Part shown: positions 16,363 to 24,697 of the stretch, piece after piece
How the letters are laid out: every line of letters begins with the position of its first letter
How positions within the stretch are numbered: the first letter of the stretch is position 1
Assembly: GCF_900302475.1 (NCBI RefSeq)
Contig: NZ_OMOQ01000006.1
Span: 7,250-71,249 of the forward strand
DNA: 64,000 nucleotides
Reading direction: 5' to 3'
Source: Defluviimonas aquaemixtae
Lineage (GTDB): Bacteria; Pseudomonadota; Alphaproteobacteria; Rhodobacterales; Rhodobacteraceae
The notes under the pieces: model-generated
Databases searched by the model: none
What the model was told of the DNA's origin: nothing
Seen by the model: only the letters and a program-made list of their open reading frames with translations
Position numbers and translations under genes: made by a program

Positions 16363-19300
16363 TCAAGTTGCCCGCTTCGGCTGATTTGCCCCCAGGACCG
16401 TCACCAATCCGCGGCGCACCCTCGCCTTGAGGCCATCCACGACGCTGAACACCGACGGGACGAAAAGGAGTGAGAGCACGGTCGAAAGAAGCAATCCGCC
16501 GATGACCGCAATCGCCATCGGTGCACGGAACTCGCCGCCCTCGCCCACCGCCAGCGCGCTGGGGACCATGCCGGCCGTCATCGCGATTGTGGTCATGATG
16601 ATCGGGCGCGCGCGCTTGTGGCCCGCCTCCAGCATCGCCTGTCTGCGGTCCATCCCCGCGTTCATCGCCTCAAGAGCGAATTCGACGAGCATGATGGCGT
16701 TCTTGGTCACGATCCCCATCAGCATCAGGAAGCCGATGATCACCGAAAGGCCGATCCCAGCACCATAGAGGTATAGGGCGAAGATCGCGCCGCCGATGGC
16801 CAGAGGCAGGGACAGGAGAATCGTGACCGGCGTGACAAAGCTGGAAAACAGAAGCACCAGAACGACATAGACCAGAAGAATGCCGGCCCCCATAGCAAGG
16901 CCGAACTGCGTGAAGATCTCGCCCATGATCTCGGCATCGCCGCCCGCCTGGATCGACGTGCCTTCGGGCATGCTGAGTGCGACCGGCAGTGAGTTCACGG
17001 CTTCGGTCGCAGGTCCGAGAAGCGCGCCTTCGGCCAAATCGGCCTCGACCGTCGTGCGGTATTGCCGGTCATAGCGTTCGATGGAGGTCGGACCGGTCGA
17101 GAGCTGAACATCCGCGACGACGCCCAGGGGGACGGGCGCGCCGGTCGTGGTAGGGATGCGCAGTCCCGCCATGCGGAAGAGATCTTCGCGCACGTCCCGT
17201 TCCATCCGCACGATGATCGGGATCTGGCGCTCGCCGGTGTTGAACTTGGCCGAGCCCGAGCCCGTCTCGCCGATGGTCGCGATACGGATGGTCGAGGCAA
17301 GCGCCGCCGACGTCACGCCGAGTTCCGCCGCGACTTCAGCGCGCGGTGTGATCTGGATTTCCGGGCGGACAAGCGAGGCCTGGCTCGCGGCACCGGCGAT
17401 CTCCGGCAATGCGTTCATCTGTTCGGCGAGCTCGCCGGCCGCGGCCGCCGTCGCCGCGATATCGTCGCCGAGCACACTGATGGAGATGTCGCGTGCGCCG
17501 CTTTCGTTCAGGACGAACAGGCGGACATCCGGCACGCCGACCAGGAGACTGTCGAGCTCGTCGATGATCTCGAACGAACTTCGGTCGCGATCGCCCTTCT
17601 GGCCGAACCCGATACTGAGATTGGCGGTCGTGTCGCGCCCGTCCACGAAGACGGTTTCGACCTCCGGGACCGTCGCGATGATGTCGGTCACCTCACGGGC
17701 GACGCTGCGCGTTTCGTCCATCAGCGCCCCCGGCGGCAGCTCGATCGAGACGCTGGCCCGGCCGGTGTCCGAGGGCGGCACGAACTCGGTCGGCAGGAGC
17801 GTCGCGGAAAAGATCGAGGCGGCGAAGATCGCGAGGCCCAGAATCAGCGTGACCGTTCGATTGCGGAGCGTCCAGTTCAGGATCCGCATGTAACTGCGCA
17901 TCACGAAGCCGTCGCTTTCCTCTTCCGGCGCGATCCCGTCGCGCATGAAGTAAGCGGCCATCATCGGTGTGATCAGGCGCGCGACCAGAAGCGAGAACAA
18001 GACCGCGACCGCAACCGTCAGGCCGAACTGCTTGAAATACTGGCCCGCGATGCCGGACATGAAGCTGACCGGCGCGAAGACGGCGACAATGGTGAAGCTG
18101 ATCGCGATGACGGTCAGGCCGATTTCAGAGGCCGCTTCCTCGCTGGCCTCGTAGGCCGGTTTGCCCATCTGGATGTGCCGGACAATGTTCTCGATCTCGA
18201 CGATCGCGTCGTCCACGAGAATGCCCGTGACGAGCGTGATGCCGAGAAGCGAGACAGTGTTGAGCGAGAAGCCCAGATATTGCATCACGATGAATGTCGG
18301 AATGATCGACAAGGGCAGCGCCACGGCCGTGATGATCGTGGCGCGCCAGTTCCGAAGGAAGAGGAAGACCACGAACACGGCGAGCGCCGCGCCTTCGTAC
18401 AGCGTATCCATCGCCGAGTGATAGTTGCCCTCGGTATAGATCGTGGCATCGTCGATCAGCGAGAACGTCGCGTTCGGATACACGGCGCGGATCTCGACAA
18501 GCCGCTCCTTCGCATTGTCACCGGCTTCGAGATCGCTGGCACCAGTCGCGCGGAACACGCCGAAGGCGACGACCGGCTCGCCGTTGTACATCGCGAAGGA
18601 CTCGGGCTCGGTCGCGCCTTCCTTCACGACCCCCAGATCGTCCAGCCGGACCGTAGTGCCGGCGGATGTGGTGATCGGGGTCGCGGCAAGTTCCGCGATC
18701 GTCGAGGCGCTGCCGAGCGCCCGGATCGAGTATTCCTGCCCGGCCAGATCGCCGCTGCCGCCGCCGAGGTCGATGTTGGTCTGGCGAAGCTGGTTGTTGA
18801 CGTCCGAAGCCGCAAGCCCAAGCGCGAACAGCCTGTCCGGGTCGAGCTCAACTTCCACCGCCTGATCCGCCCCGCCAATGCGGGAGACCTTTCCAACGCC
18901 GCCCACGGTGGTCAGTTCACGGGCGACCACCTCGTCCACGAAATAGGAAAGCTCCTCGATCGACCGTGTCGGGTCGGACACCGCGTAGGTCAGGATCGGC
19001 ATGCCGGTGACGTCAAGCCGCTGCACATCTGGCTCGGTGATGCTTTCGGGCAGGTCGCCACGGACTCCCGCCACAGCGTCCTTGATGTCATTCAGCGCAC
19101 GGTCGGTGTCGGTCTCGATTTCGAACTCGATAGTGATGCTGGCAAAGCTGTCGGTTGCCGTGGCCGAGACGTGGCGCACCCCGATCACGTCCGAAACCGC
19201 ACTTTCGACGGGTTTGACGATCTGGTTGGCGATCTCGGAGGGCGCAGCACCGGGCTGGCCGATGCCGACCGTGACGATGGGGATGTCGATGTTGGGAAAC

Positions 19301-19407
19301 TGCGTAACCGGGAGACGGAAGAATCCGACCAGGCCGGCAACGAGAAGCACCAGAAAGAGCGCAAGCGACGGAACGGGATTGCGGATAGCCCAAGTGGACA
19401 TGTTCAT
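16363..19407 (-). CDS. RND efflux transporter permease (AcrB/HAE1 family)
   Basis: A 1014-residue inner-membrane pump subunit. It begins with a first helix (NPVPSLALFLVLLVAGLVGFF) followed by RLPVTQFPNIDIPIVTV, the usual HAE1/HME opening, then the large periplasmic porter loop, helices 2-6 (VSLLGITLVTGILVDDAIVEIENI with the conserved Asp pair for proton transfer), a second loop, and helices 8-12 (GIVTKNAIMLVEFA). Length is close to AcrB. Its ATG at 19407 overlaps the adaptor stop in ATGA. No outer-membrane TolC-like gene is in the window, so the pump probably uses a channel encoded elsewhere. Substrates are unknown; divergent GbsR/MarR regulator suggests inducible drug or solvent efflux. Confidence 0.95.
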   Translation of the reverse strand: MNMSTWAIRNPVPSLALFLVLLVAGLVGFFRLPVTQFPNIDIPIVTVGIGQPGAAPSEIANQIVKPVESAVSDVIGVRHVSATATDSFASITIEFEIETDTDRALNDIKDAVAGVRGDLPESITEPDVQRLDVTGMPILTYAVSDPTRSIEELSYFVDEVVARELTTVGGVGKVSRIGGADQAVEVELDPDRLFALGLAASDVNNQLRQTNIDLGGGSGDLAGQEYSIRALGSASTIAELAATPITTSAGTTVRLDDLGVVKEGATEPESFAMYNGEPVVAFGVFRATGASDLEAGDNAKERLVEIRAVYPNATFSLIDDATIYTEGNYHSAMDTLYEGAALAVFVVFLFLRNWRATIITAVALPLSIIPTFIVMQYLGFSLNTVSLLGITLVTGILVDDAIVEIENIVRHIQMGKPAYEASEEAASEIGLTVIAISFTIVAVFAPVSFMSGIAGQYFKQFGLTVAVAVLFSLLVARLITPMMAAYFMRDGIAPEEESDGFVMRSYMRILNWTLRNRTVTLILGLAIFAASIFSATLLPTEFVPPSDTGRASVSIELPPGALMDETRSVAREVTDIIATVPEVETVFVDGRDTTANLSIGFGQKGDRDRSSFEIIDELDSLLVGVPDVRLFVLNESGARDISISVLGDDIAATAAAAGELAEQMNALPEIAGAASQASLVRPEIQITPRAEVAAELGVTSAALASTIRIATIGETGSGSAKFNTGERQIPIIVRMERDVREDLFRMAGLRIPTTTGAPVPLGVVADVQLSTGPTSIERYDRQYRTTVEADLAEGALLGPATEAVNSLPVALSMPEGTSIQAGGDAEIMGEIFTQFGLAMGAGILLVYVVLVLLFSSFVTPVTILLSLPLAIGGAIFALYLYGAGIGLSVIIGFLMLMGIVTKNAIMLVEFALEAMNAGMDRRQAMLEAGHKRARPIIMTTIAMTAGMVPSALAVGEGGEFRAPMAIAVIGGLLLSTVLSLLFVPSVFSVVDGLKARVRRGLVTVLGANQPKRAT

Positions 19408-20630
19408 TGTCCTGAGCCTTCGTCGGCGGTCTCCGACAGAACCGGGTCCACGCTATCGCCGTCACTGAAGAACGCCCCTGCGCGCGCCACAACGAACTCA
19501 CTGCCCGTGACCCCACTCACGATTTCGCGCCGCCCGTCCCAGATCAATCCAGCGGTCACCGGTCTTTTTTCGATGACGCCATCCTCGACGACCAGAACGA
19601 ATGTACCGTCCCGATCGGCAAGCACGGCTGCGGCGGGGACCGTCAGCGCTTCGCGTTCTTCAGTAACGATCCAGCCGCTGGTGAACAGGCCCGGCCGCAA
19701 TCCGGATGTCGCCTCGGGTGTTATCCGAACAGTTCCAAGCCTGCTGCGCGTGTCGACGACCGGGGCGATGCGACGGACGGCGCCGACGGATGCGCCGATG
19801 CCGGCAATGTCGAGCGTCACCCGGTCGTCCACATTGATCTGACCCAGAGCGGTTTCGATGATCTCCGCCTCCACTTCGATATCCGCGTCCGCGATCAGTC
19901 GGAATATCGGCTCGCCGCCCGATGTTGCGATGGCCCCGATCTGGCCGTTCCGCGCGGATACGATCCCCGATGCCGGGGCCCGAATCGTCGCATGATCGAA
20001 GTTGAGCGCCGCGATGTCCCGTTGCGCTTGCACCTGCTGCAACTGCGCTTCCGCAACCGCCAGACCGTCTTTCGCCGAGGAAAGCGCGGCTTCCGCGGTC
20101 TGCGCGGTGGCTACGGCCTGATCGAGGCTCGACTGCGTGATGTTGCCGCTCGTCATCAGCCTTTCCGATCGGTCAAGGCCGGCTCGCGCCTGAACGGCAC
20201 TGGCTTCCGCGGAGGTGATCTGGCTTCGCGCCTGGCTGACGGCCGCTAGTGCGCGCGCAAGTTCCGCATCGGCTTGGGCGAGCTGTGCCTCAAGGGAGCG
20301 CTTGTTCAGATTGGCAAGAATGTCACCCTTATCGACGGCATCGCCGATGTCGAAATTGAGCTGATCGATGGCAAACCCACTGACCTGCGGAAATACGAGC
20401 ACTTCCTGCACCGGAACGAGGGTGCCGGAAAACGGAACACGCCCGATCACGACGCGGGCGCTCACCTCGCTCACTGTGATCCTTGGGGTTACGGGCGCGA
20501 CGACCGCTGCAGTGGCGCTGCCGTCTGCGTGCGCCGACGTCGACATGGACAAGAGCATCAAGGCGCAGGCTACGAGTTTCAGACGGCGCCGCCCCCGCGT
20601 TGCCGCCATTCCGGGTCGTGGCTGATTCAT
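19404..20630 (-). CDS. RND periplasmic adaptor (membrane fusion protein, AcrA-like)
   Basis: A 408-residue adaptor that links the RND permease to an outer-membrane channel. Residues 1-~36 form an export signal with a basic start (RGRRRLKL) and hydrophobic core ending SAHAD. Then follow the barrel-sandwich half (PVQEVLVFPQVSGFAIDQL), a long alpha-helical hairpin (~100-200, Ala/Gln-rich), the second lipoyl half (DHATIRAPASGIVSARNGQIG) and the beta-barrel domain (LRPGLFTSGWI). The ATG at 20630 is preferred over the TTG one codon earlier. The gene overlaps the permease start by 4 bases, so translation is coupled. The operator-like repeats upstream are shared with the divergent regulator. Confidence 0.94.
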   Translation of the reverse strand: MNQPRPGMAATRGRRRLKLVACALMLLSMSTSAHADGSATAAVVAPVTPRITVSEVSARVVIGRVPFSGTLVPVQEVLVFPQVSGFAIDQLNFDIGDAVDKGDILANLNKRSLEAQLAQADAELARALAAVSQARSQITSAEASAVQARAGLDRSERLMTSGNITQSSLDQAVATAQTAEAALSSAKDGLAVAEAQLQQVQAQRDIAALNFDHATIRAPASGIVSARNGQIGAIATSGGEPIFRLIADADIEVEAEIIETALGQINVDDRVTLDIAGIGASVGAVRRIAPVVDTRSRLGTVRITPEATSGLRPGLFTSGWIVTEEREALTVPAAAVLADRDGTFVLVVEDGVIEKRPVTAGLIWDGRREIVSGVTGSEFVVARAGAFFSDGDSVDPVLSETADEGSGQ

Positions 20631-20659
20631 CAAGCCGTCCTTTGTCTAGCGCGCCAAGT

Positions 20660-20681
20660 TCGTTCATTTCTAACTGAACGA
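20660..20681. promoter_or_regulatory. Inverted-repeat operator TCGTTCA-N8-TGAACGA at the RND promoter
   Basis: A perfect 7-bp inverted repeat with 8-base spacer lies 30 bases upstream of the adaptor start in an AT-rich stretch. The arm sequence ACTGAACG recurs at 20727-20734, close to the regulator gene and followed by AACGAAC. Placement on both sides fits a site for the divergent GbsR/MarR-type protein. Confidence 0.55.
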
Positions 20682-20726
20682 TCTATATACATTTCATGGC
20701 AGATGCAACTATATTATTCAATATTG

Positions 20727-20740
20727 ACTGAACGTAACGA
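20727..20740. promoter_or_regulatory. Second ACTGAACG operator half plus CGAAC near the regulator gene
   Basis: ACTGAACGTAACGA repeats the ACTGAACG core of the operator at 20660-20681, 54 bases away on the same strand. It overlaps a TTGACT that could be a -35 element for the regulator gene. Likely an autoregulatory site. Confidence 0.4.
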
Positions 20741-20774
20741 ACATGAAACAAGACGACCGAAGCCGGAGCAAAGC

Positions 20775-21221
20775 ATGACGGACAGCCAGAGAACCCTTAG
20801 ATCGGACTTCATCGAGATGGTCGGACTGATCGCCCAGGATGAAGGTCTGCCCCGTATCTCTGGCCGGATCATGGGACTGCTTCTGTTCGATGGCAGGCCC
20901 TATTCCTTTGGTGAGATCGCAATTGAACTCCGCGTCAGCCGGGGCAGCATCAGCGCCAACACGCGCATGCTGTCGGAGCGCGGCGTGATCCGCAAAGTCG
21001 CAAAGCCTGGTGATCGTCAGGACTACTATCAGATCGAGGACGATCCCTACCGCGAGGTTCTGAAGGGCGTGGCCGAGCGGTCAAAACGAAATGCCGCAAG
21101 GATTCGGGAGATCGAGGCAAAGATCGACAAGGCCGACAAAGGCAGATCGAAACGCCTGAAAGACTATGCCGGCTTCTACGAGGCTATCTCGAAGGGGATC
21201 GGAAAGGCTTCCAGCACCTGA
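20775..21221 (+). CDS. GbsR/MarR-family transcriptional regulator
   Basis: A 148-residue winged-helix regulator. The opening FIEMVGLIAQDEGLPRISGRIMGLLLF is characteristic of the GbsR branch rather than classical MarR. The HTH is RPYSFGEIAIELRVSRGSISANTRMLSERGVI, followed by the wing with GDRQDYYQI and a coiled-coil C-terminal helix (~100-148). The frame is open from 20274, but the upstream part crosses the promoter region; ATG 20775 starts the domain. It is divergent from the RND operon and probably represses it; effectors of GbsR-type proteins in other bacteria include choline and drugs, so the ligand here is open. Confidence 0.92.
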   Translation: MTDSQRTLRSDFIEMVGLIAQDEGLPRISGRIMGLLLFDGRPYSFGEIAIELRVSRGSISANTRMLSERGVIRKVAKPGDRQDYYQIEDDPYREVLKGVAERSKRNAARIREIEAKIDKADKGRSKRLKDYAGFYEAISKGIGKASST

Positions 21222-21427
21222 TGGAATGCTGCCCGGAATCTGAGCCTGTTTGCCGGAAGGCGCCCGTCTCCGGACATTCGCAGGACGGCAGGTTTGTCCC
21301 GCAGCGCGGACCGGCGCGCGCAACGGGCGAAGCTCAGGATCAGCGGGCTTCTTACCTTGCGGTGCCCGCGCGCAGCATCTACCAGCGTTAGCCCCAAAAA
21401 CGGCGCAGCACCCGGCGGTCCGTCGCG

Positions 21428-21715
21428 CTACTGCTCCGCCGGCGCCTCGGGGCCGAGCCGGCCGAACCAGTCAATGTCACGCAAGGTGACCGCGCCCGAC
21501 AGGATCACGCTCGCGAACACTGACCAGAGCACGATCGCGATCATCGTCGTCCACACGACCTTGCGCTTCATCCGCAGTTCGGCCGGTGCGCTTGCCGGTG
21601 TGCCGGGCACAATCTCGCCCGCATCCGCCTGGCTCCGCGGCCGGATCTGAAGCGCGATGAAGAACACTATGAACCAGATCACCGCGAACAGGACGATGGC
21701 GCCGGTAAGGTTCAT
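21428..21715 (-). CDS. DUF1467 small membrane protein
   Basis: A 95-residue protein with two membrane helices (GAIVLFAVIWFIVFFIALQI near residues 4-23 and TTMIAIVLWSVFASVIL near 56-72) separated by a polar loop with ELRMKRKV. This is the DUF1467 pattern found throughout alphaproteobacteria, usually behind the methylmalonyl-CoA epimerase gene as here. Function unknown. Its ATG overlaps the epimerase stop (TGATG), so it is translated from the same transcript. Confidence 0.88.
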   Translation of the reverse strand: MNLTGAIVLFAVIWFIVFFIALQIRPRSQADAGEIVPGTPASAPAELRMKRKVVWTTMIAIVLWSVFASVILSGAVTLRDIDWFGRLGPEAPAEQ

Positions 21716-22119
21716 CAGATCTGCTCCAGTTCCACGAGGCAGCCGTTGAAATCCTTGGGATGCAGGAACAGCACCGGCTTGCCATGCGCACCGATCTTCG
21801 GCTCCCCCGTCCCCAAGACGCGCGCGCCCTTCGCCTTCAACCGGTCGCGCGCGGCAAGGATGTCGTCGACCTCGTAGCAGACATGGTGGATGCCGCCCGC
21901 CGGATTCTTTTCCAGAAAGCCCGCGATCGGGGAGTTCTCGCCGAGCGGATAGAGAAGTTCGATCTTCGTGTTCGGAAGCTCGATGAAGACGACCGTGACG
22001 CCATGATCCGGCTCATCCTGCGGTTCGCCGACCGTGGCGCCCAAGGTGTCCCGGTACTGCGCCGCGGCGGCCTCGAGGTCGGGCACCGCGATGGCGACAT
22101 GGTTCAGGCGTCCGATCAT
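21715..22119 (-). CDS. mce: Methylmalonyl-CoA epimerase
   Basis: A 134-residue VOC-fold enzyme that interconverts the (S) and (R) forms of methylmalonyl-CoA, linking propionyl-CoA oxidation to succinyl-CoA. It opens IGRLNHVAIAVPDLEAA with the first metal ligand His7, has the GGIHHVCYEVDD strand with the second His, and ends LVELEQI with the metal-binding Glu. Length is typical for bacterial epimerases. The frame extends to 22176, but the ATG at 22119 matches the family start. Propionyl-CoA carboxylase and mutase genes are not in this window. Confidence 0.93.
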   Translation of the reverse strand: MIGRLNHVAIAVPDLEAAAAQYRDTLGATVGEPQDEPDHGVTVVFIELPNTKIELLYPLGENSPIAGFLEKNPAGGIHHVCYEVDDILAARDRLKAKGARVLGTGEPKIGAHGKPVLFLHPKDFNGCLVELEQI

Positions 22120-22279
22120 GGCTGCTCTCCGCTTCTCTTGCGGCCACGTTATGCGGTTCCATGCCGCGCGGCGCAAGCGCGCGCTTGGCCACAGGCGCCT
22201 TTACGCTTCGTTAGGCAATCGCGGTCTAACTCGGAACTGAAAGGGGACGCGGCATTGCACGGACGAAGGAGAAGATGAC

Positions 22280-22996
22280 ATGGCCGACGATCTGACCGGA
22301 CTGCTCGCAAGACAGACGCCCAGCGCGGCACGGCCGCTGCAGGGGCTCACTGTGCTCTTGGTCGAGGACAGCCGCTTTGCCTGCGACGCGATGCGGCTCA
22401 TGTGCCTGCGCCTCGGCGGGCGCATTCGGCGCGCGGACTGCCTTGCATCGGCCCGGCGACACCTTTCGTCCTACCGACCCTCCGTAGTCATCGTCGATCT
22501 TGGCCTGCCTGACGGATCCGGGCTCGACCTCATAACCGAGATCGCGGGACACGGTCCGCGTGTCCCCGCCTTGATCGGGACGAGTGGCGACACAGGGGCA
22601 GCGGACGCGGCTCTCGTGGCGGGCGTGGACACGTTTCTCGGAAAGCCGGTCGAAAGCCTCGCGGCGTTCCGCGCCGCAATCCTCTCGGCACTGCGAGACG
22701 GACCCGCTCCACCGGTGCCCGCGCCGTACGACGACCGCATCACGCCCGACCCGCTCGCTCTGCACGACGATCTCGTCCACGCCGCCGACCTGCTGGGCGG
22801 CGCGGCCGACGGCGCGACGATCGCCTATCTCGCTCAGTTCCTCGCCGGAATCGCGCGCTCCGCCCATGACGCGCCGCTTCAGGCGGCTGCCGAGGCACTG
22901 GCGGAGGAGAACCGCGCCGGACATGCGACCGGCCTTCCGGTGTCGCGCATCAGCGGGCTGGTGCGGGAACGGCTCGCGGCCGGTCCGGGTTTTTGA
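22280..22996 (+). CDS. Orphan receiver-domain response regulator
   Basis: A 238-residue protein. Residues ~22-140 form a CheY-like receiver: acidic pocket Asp30 in VLLVEDSR, phosphoacceptor Asp73 in VIVDLGLPDGSGL, Thr101 in IGTSGD and Lys122 in LGKPV. The remaining ~95 residues are helical (LVHAADLLGGAADG, YLAQFLAGIARSA) without an obvious DNA-binding or catalytic motif; they lack the conserved His of an Hpt domain. GGAGAAG precedes the ATG. No histidine kinase gene is next to it. It may work by protein contacts in signalling or cell-cycle control; this is not resolvable here. Confidence 0.9.
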   Translation: MADDLTGLLARQTPSAARPLQGLTVLLVEDSRFACDAMRLMCLRLGGRIRRADCLASARRHLSSYRPSVVIVDLGLPDGSGLDLITEIAGHGPRVPALIGTSGDTGAADAALVAGVDTFLGKPVESLAAFRAAILSALRDGPAPPVPAPYDDRITPDPLALHDDLVHAADLLGGAADGATIAYLAQFLAGIARSAHDAPLQAAAEALAEENRAGHATGLPVSRISGLVRERLAAGPGF

Positions 22997-23001
22997 GCGG
23001 G

Positions 23002-23766
23002 CTAGGTCGAGCCGGCCCCGTCGACCCGAAGCGGATCGGTCGAAACGAGATGCGGCCGAGTCAATGCGGACAGCGCGACCTGCTGCCGCCCCTCGGCGTC
23101 GAAGTTCTCAGGGGCGAGCCAGCGTTCGAAGGCCGCTCTGAGCGCGGGCCAGTCGCCGTCGGTTGCCGCGAACCAGGCGGTATCGCGGTTGCGTCCCTTC
23201 ACGACCATCATCTGGCGGAATACACCTTCGAAGCTCAGCCCGAGCCGCTCGGCCGCCCGGCGCGAAGCACGGTTCAGCGCGTTGCACTTCCACTCGTAGC
23301 GCCGGTATCCGGCCTCAAAGGCCCAAGTCATCATCAGATACATCGCCTCGGTCGCGGCGCACGTGCCCTGCATCGACGGGGACAGGTTGATATGCCCGAC
23401 CTCGATCGAGCCGGCGCCCGGCTTGATCCTAAGATAGCTCGCGACCCCCGCCGCCCGACCCGTCGAAGCATCGACAAGCGCGTGGAAACGGGGATCCTCC
23501 TCTGCCGCCACCGACTCGGTCCAGGCGCGATAGTCCTCCTCGGTCGCGAAGGGCCCGTAGGGCAGGTAGTCCCAGATCGCGTCGTCGGCGCGGTTGGCCA
23601 GGAACAGGTCGCTCGCATGGCGGGCCGGATCCAGGCGCTCAAGCCGGACATAGCGGCCCTCGATCCGGGCCCAGCCCGGCCGCTCCGGCGGCTGCCAGTC
23701 CTTCACGATCCGCCCCAGCCGCGCCTCGTCGCCCAACGCATTCCCCGTTCCTGTCCCGGCCGCCAT
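23002..23766 (-). CDS. GNAT-family N-acetyltransferase (RimJ/RimL-like)
   Basis: A ~254-residue acetyltransferase of the group that acts on protein N-termini or small molecules. The C-terminal fold is recognisable: GVASYLRIKPGAGSIEVGHI, then AATEAMYLMMTWAFEAGYRRYEWKCNALNRASRRAAERLGLSFEG, the standard beta4-alpha3-beta5-alpha4 run with the CNALN/S element. The frame starts with TTG at 23799; the ATG at 23766 is the more likely start. It converges on the response regulator gene with only 5 bases between stops. Substrate unknown. Confidence 0.88.
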   Translation of the reverse strand: MAAGTGTGNALGDEARLGRIVKDWQPPERPGWARIEGRYVRLERLDPARHASDLFLANRADDAIWDYLPYGPFATEEDYRAWTESVAAEEDPRFHALVDASTGRAAGVASYLRIKPGAGSIEVGHINLSPSMQGTCAATEAMYLMMTWAFEAGYRRYEWKCNALNRASRRAAERLGLSFEGVFRQMMVVKGRNRDTAWFAATDGDWPALRAAFERWLAPENFDAEGRQQVALSALTRPHLVSTDPLRVDGAGST

Positions 23767-23915
23767 CCTAGCCGCCGCGCTGACCGGCACAAGCGCCAAG
23801 CCGCCGGGAAATGGTGCTCAAATTGCCGCGCTCCGGTCCCCGGTCCGCCGCATTCCTGCCGCGATCCGGCGAGAAATTCAGATCAGAAACCCGCTGCCAA
23901 GGGGATGAAACGGAC

Positions 23916-24044
23916 ATGGCCGACAAGATCATCAAGATCGCGACAAACGAAAAACTGACGCGCGCCGCCCATTGGACCGTTTTCGGTGTGGGACTGATGT
24001 CGTTGACCTTCTCGATCGCCGCCACCGCCGCGTCGGCGTTCTGA
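23916..24044 (+). CDS. Small single-span membrane protein (42 aa)
   Basis: The ATG at 23916 follows AAGGGGAT with good spacing. The product has a charged amphipathic N-terminus (MADKIIKIATNEKLTRAAHW) and one membrane helix (VFGVGLMSLTFSIAATAASAF). It is followed within 30 bases by the best intrinsic terminator of the window, which supports it as a real short transcription unit. Function unknown; small inner-membrane proteins of this kind are often regulators or stress proteins. Confidence 0.6.
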   Translation: MADKIIKIATNEKLTRAAHWTVFGVGLMSLTFSIAATAASAF

Positions 24045-24072
24045 AGGCCACTACTCACGGACAGTGAAGCAG

Positions 24073-24099
24073 CAACCGGACGCCTCGGGCGTCCGGTTG
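24073..24099 (+). terminator. Intrinsic terminator after the 42-aa membrane protein
   Basis: CAACCGGACGCC-TCG-GGCGTCCGGTTG forms a perfect 12-bp stem with a 3-base loop, followed by TCGTTTATTTG. It is preceded at 24059-24072 by GGACAGTGAAGCAG, a motif shared with the region downstream of tdk. Confidence 0.85.
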
Positions 24100-24199
24100 T
24101 CGTTTATTTGCAGGCCCGCCATTCTTCCCGGAACAATCCCGCCTTCGGCCGCGTTGCCCATGCGAATGCCGGCTCGCCGGCTTGCCGAAGGAGGGCCAC

Positions 24200-24676
24200 A
24201 TGACATCCATCTATGACGCCATCAAGGCCGACCACGACCGTCACCGCGACCTGCTCGCCGATATCGCCGACACATCCGGCGCGAGCGATGCACGCAAACA
24301 GGCATGGACAGAGTTCTACTGCGACGTGAAATCGCACGCCGCGGCGGAGGAGGAGACCTTCTACTCCAAGCTCATGTCTAAGACATGGGGCCAGGACGCC
24401 GCCCGCCATTCAGTCACGGAGCACGCGGAACTCGACGGACTGATGGAAGAGCTCAACGGGATGGACATGGCGTCGTCAGGCTGGCTCAACAAGTTCAACA
24501 AGCTGAAGCACGACTATGAACACCACATGGACGAGGAAGAGAACGAGGTGTTCGACCGCGCCCGGAAGGTGATCCCCGAAGAGGAAACCGCCTCCTTCGG
24601 CGACCGGTTCCGTGAACGCAAGCGCAAGGAAATGAAGCTGGTCGAGGAAAAGCGCGAGGATCAGCTCGAAGACTGA
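24200..24676 (+). CDS. Hemerythrin (HHE) domain protein
   Basis: A 158-residue four-helix protein binding a non-haem di-iron or similar centre. The ligand pattern is present: HDRHRDLLADI (helix 1), HAAAEEETFYSKL (helix 2), EHAELDGLMEEL (helix 3) and HDYEHHMDEEENEVF (helix 4). The C-terminal ~25 residues are highly charged (RERKRKEMKLVEEKRED). GAAGGAGGG sits before the ATG at 24200, which is preferred to the TTG at 24182. Such proteins store or sense oxygen or handle nitric oxide and iron; the specific role here is unknown. A promoter must lie between the terminator at 24099 and the start. Confidence 0.92.
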   Translation: MTSIYDAIKADHDRHRDLLADIADTSGASDARKQAWTEFYCDVKSHAAAEEETFYSKLMSKTWGQDAARHSVTEHAELDGLMEELNGMDMASSGWLNKFNKLKHDYEHHMDEEENEVFDRARKVIPEEETASFGDRFRERKRKEMKLVEEKREDQLED

Positions 24677-24697
24677 CCGCGGCCGGCCGGATGGCCG

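Noticed and set aside
17062..19842. 926-residue plus-strand frame opposite the RND permease
   Set aside because: Arg/Asp/His-rich composition typical of a GC-rich shadow frame, no family features; the minus-strand permease is clear.
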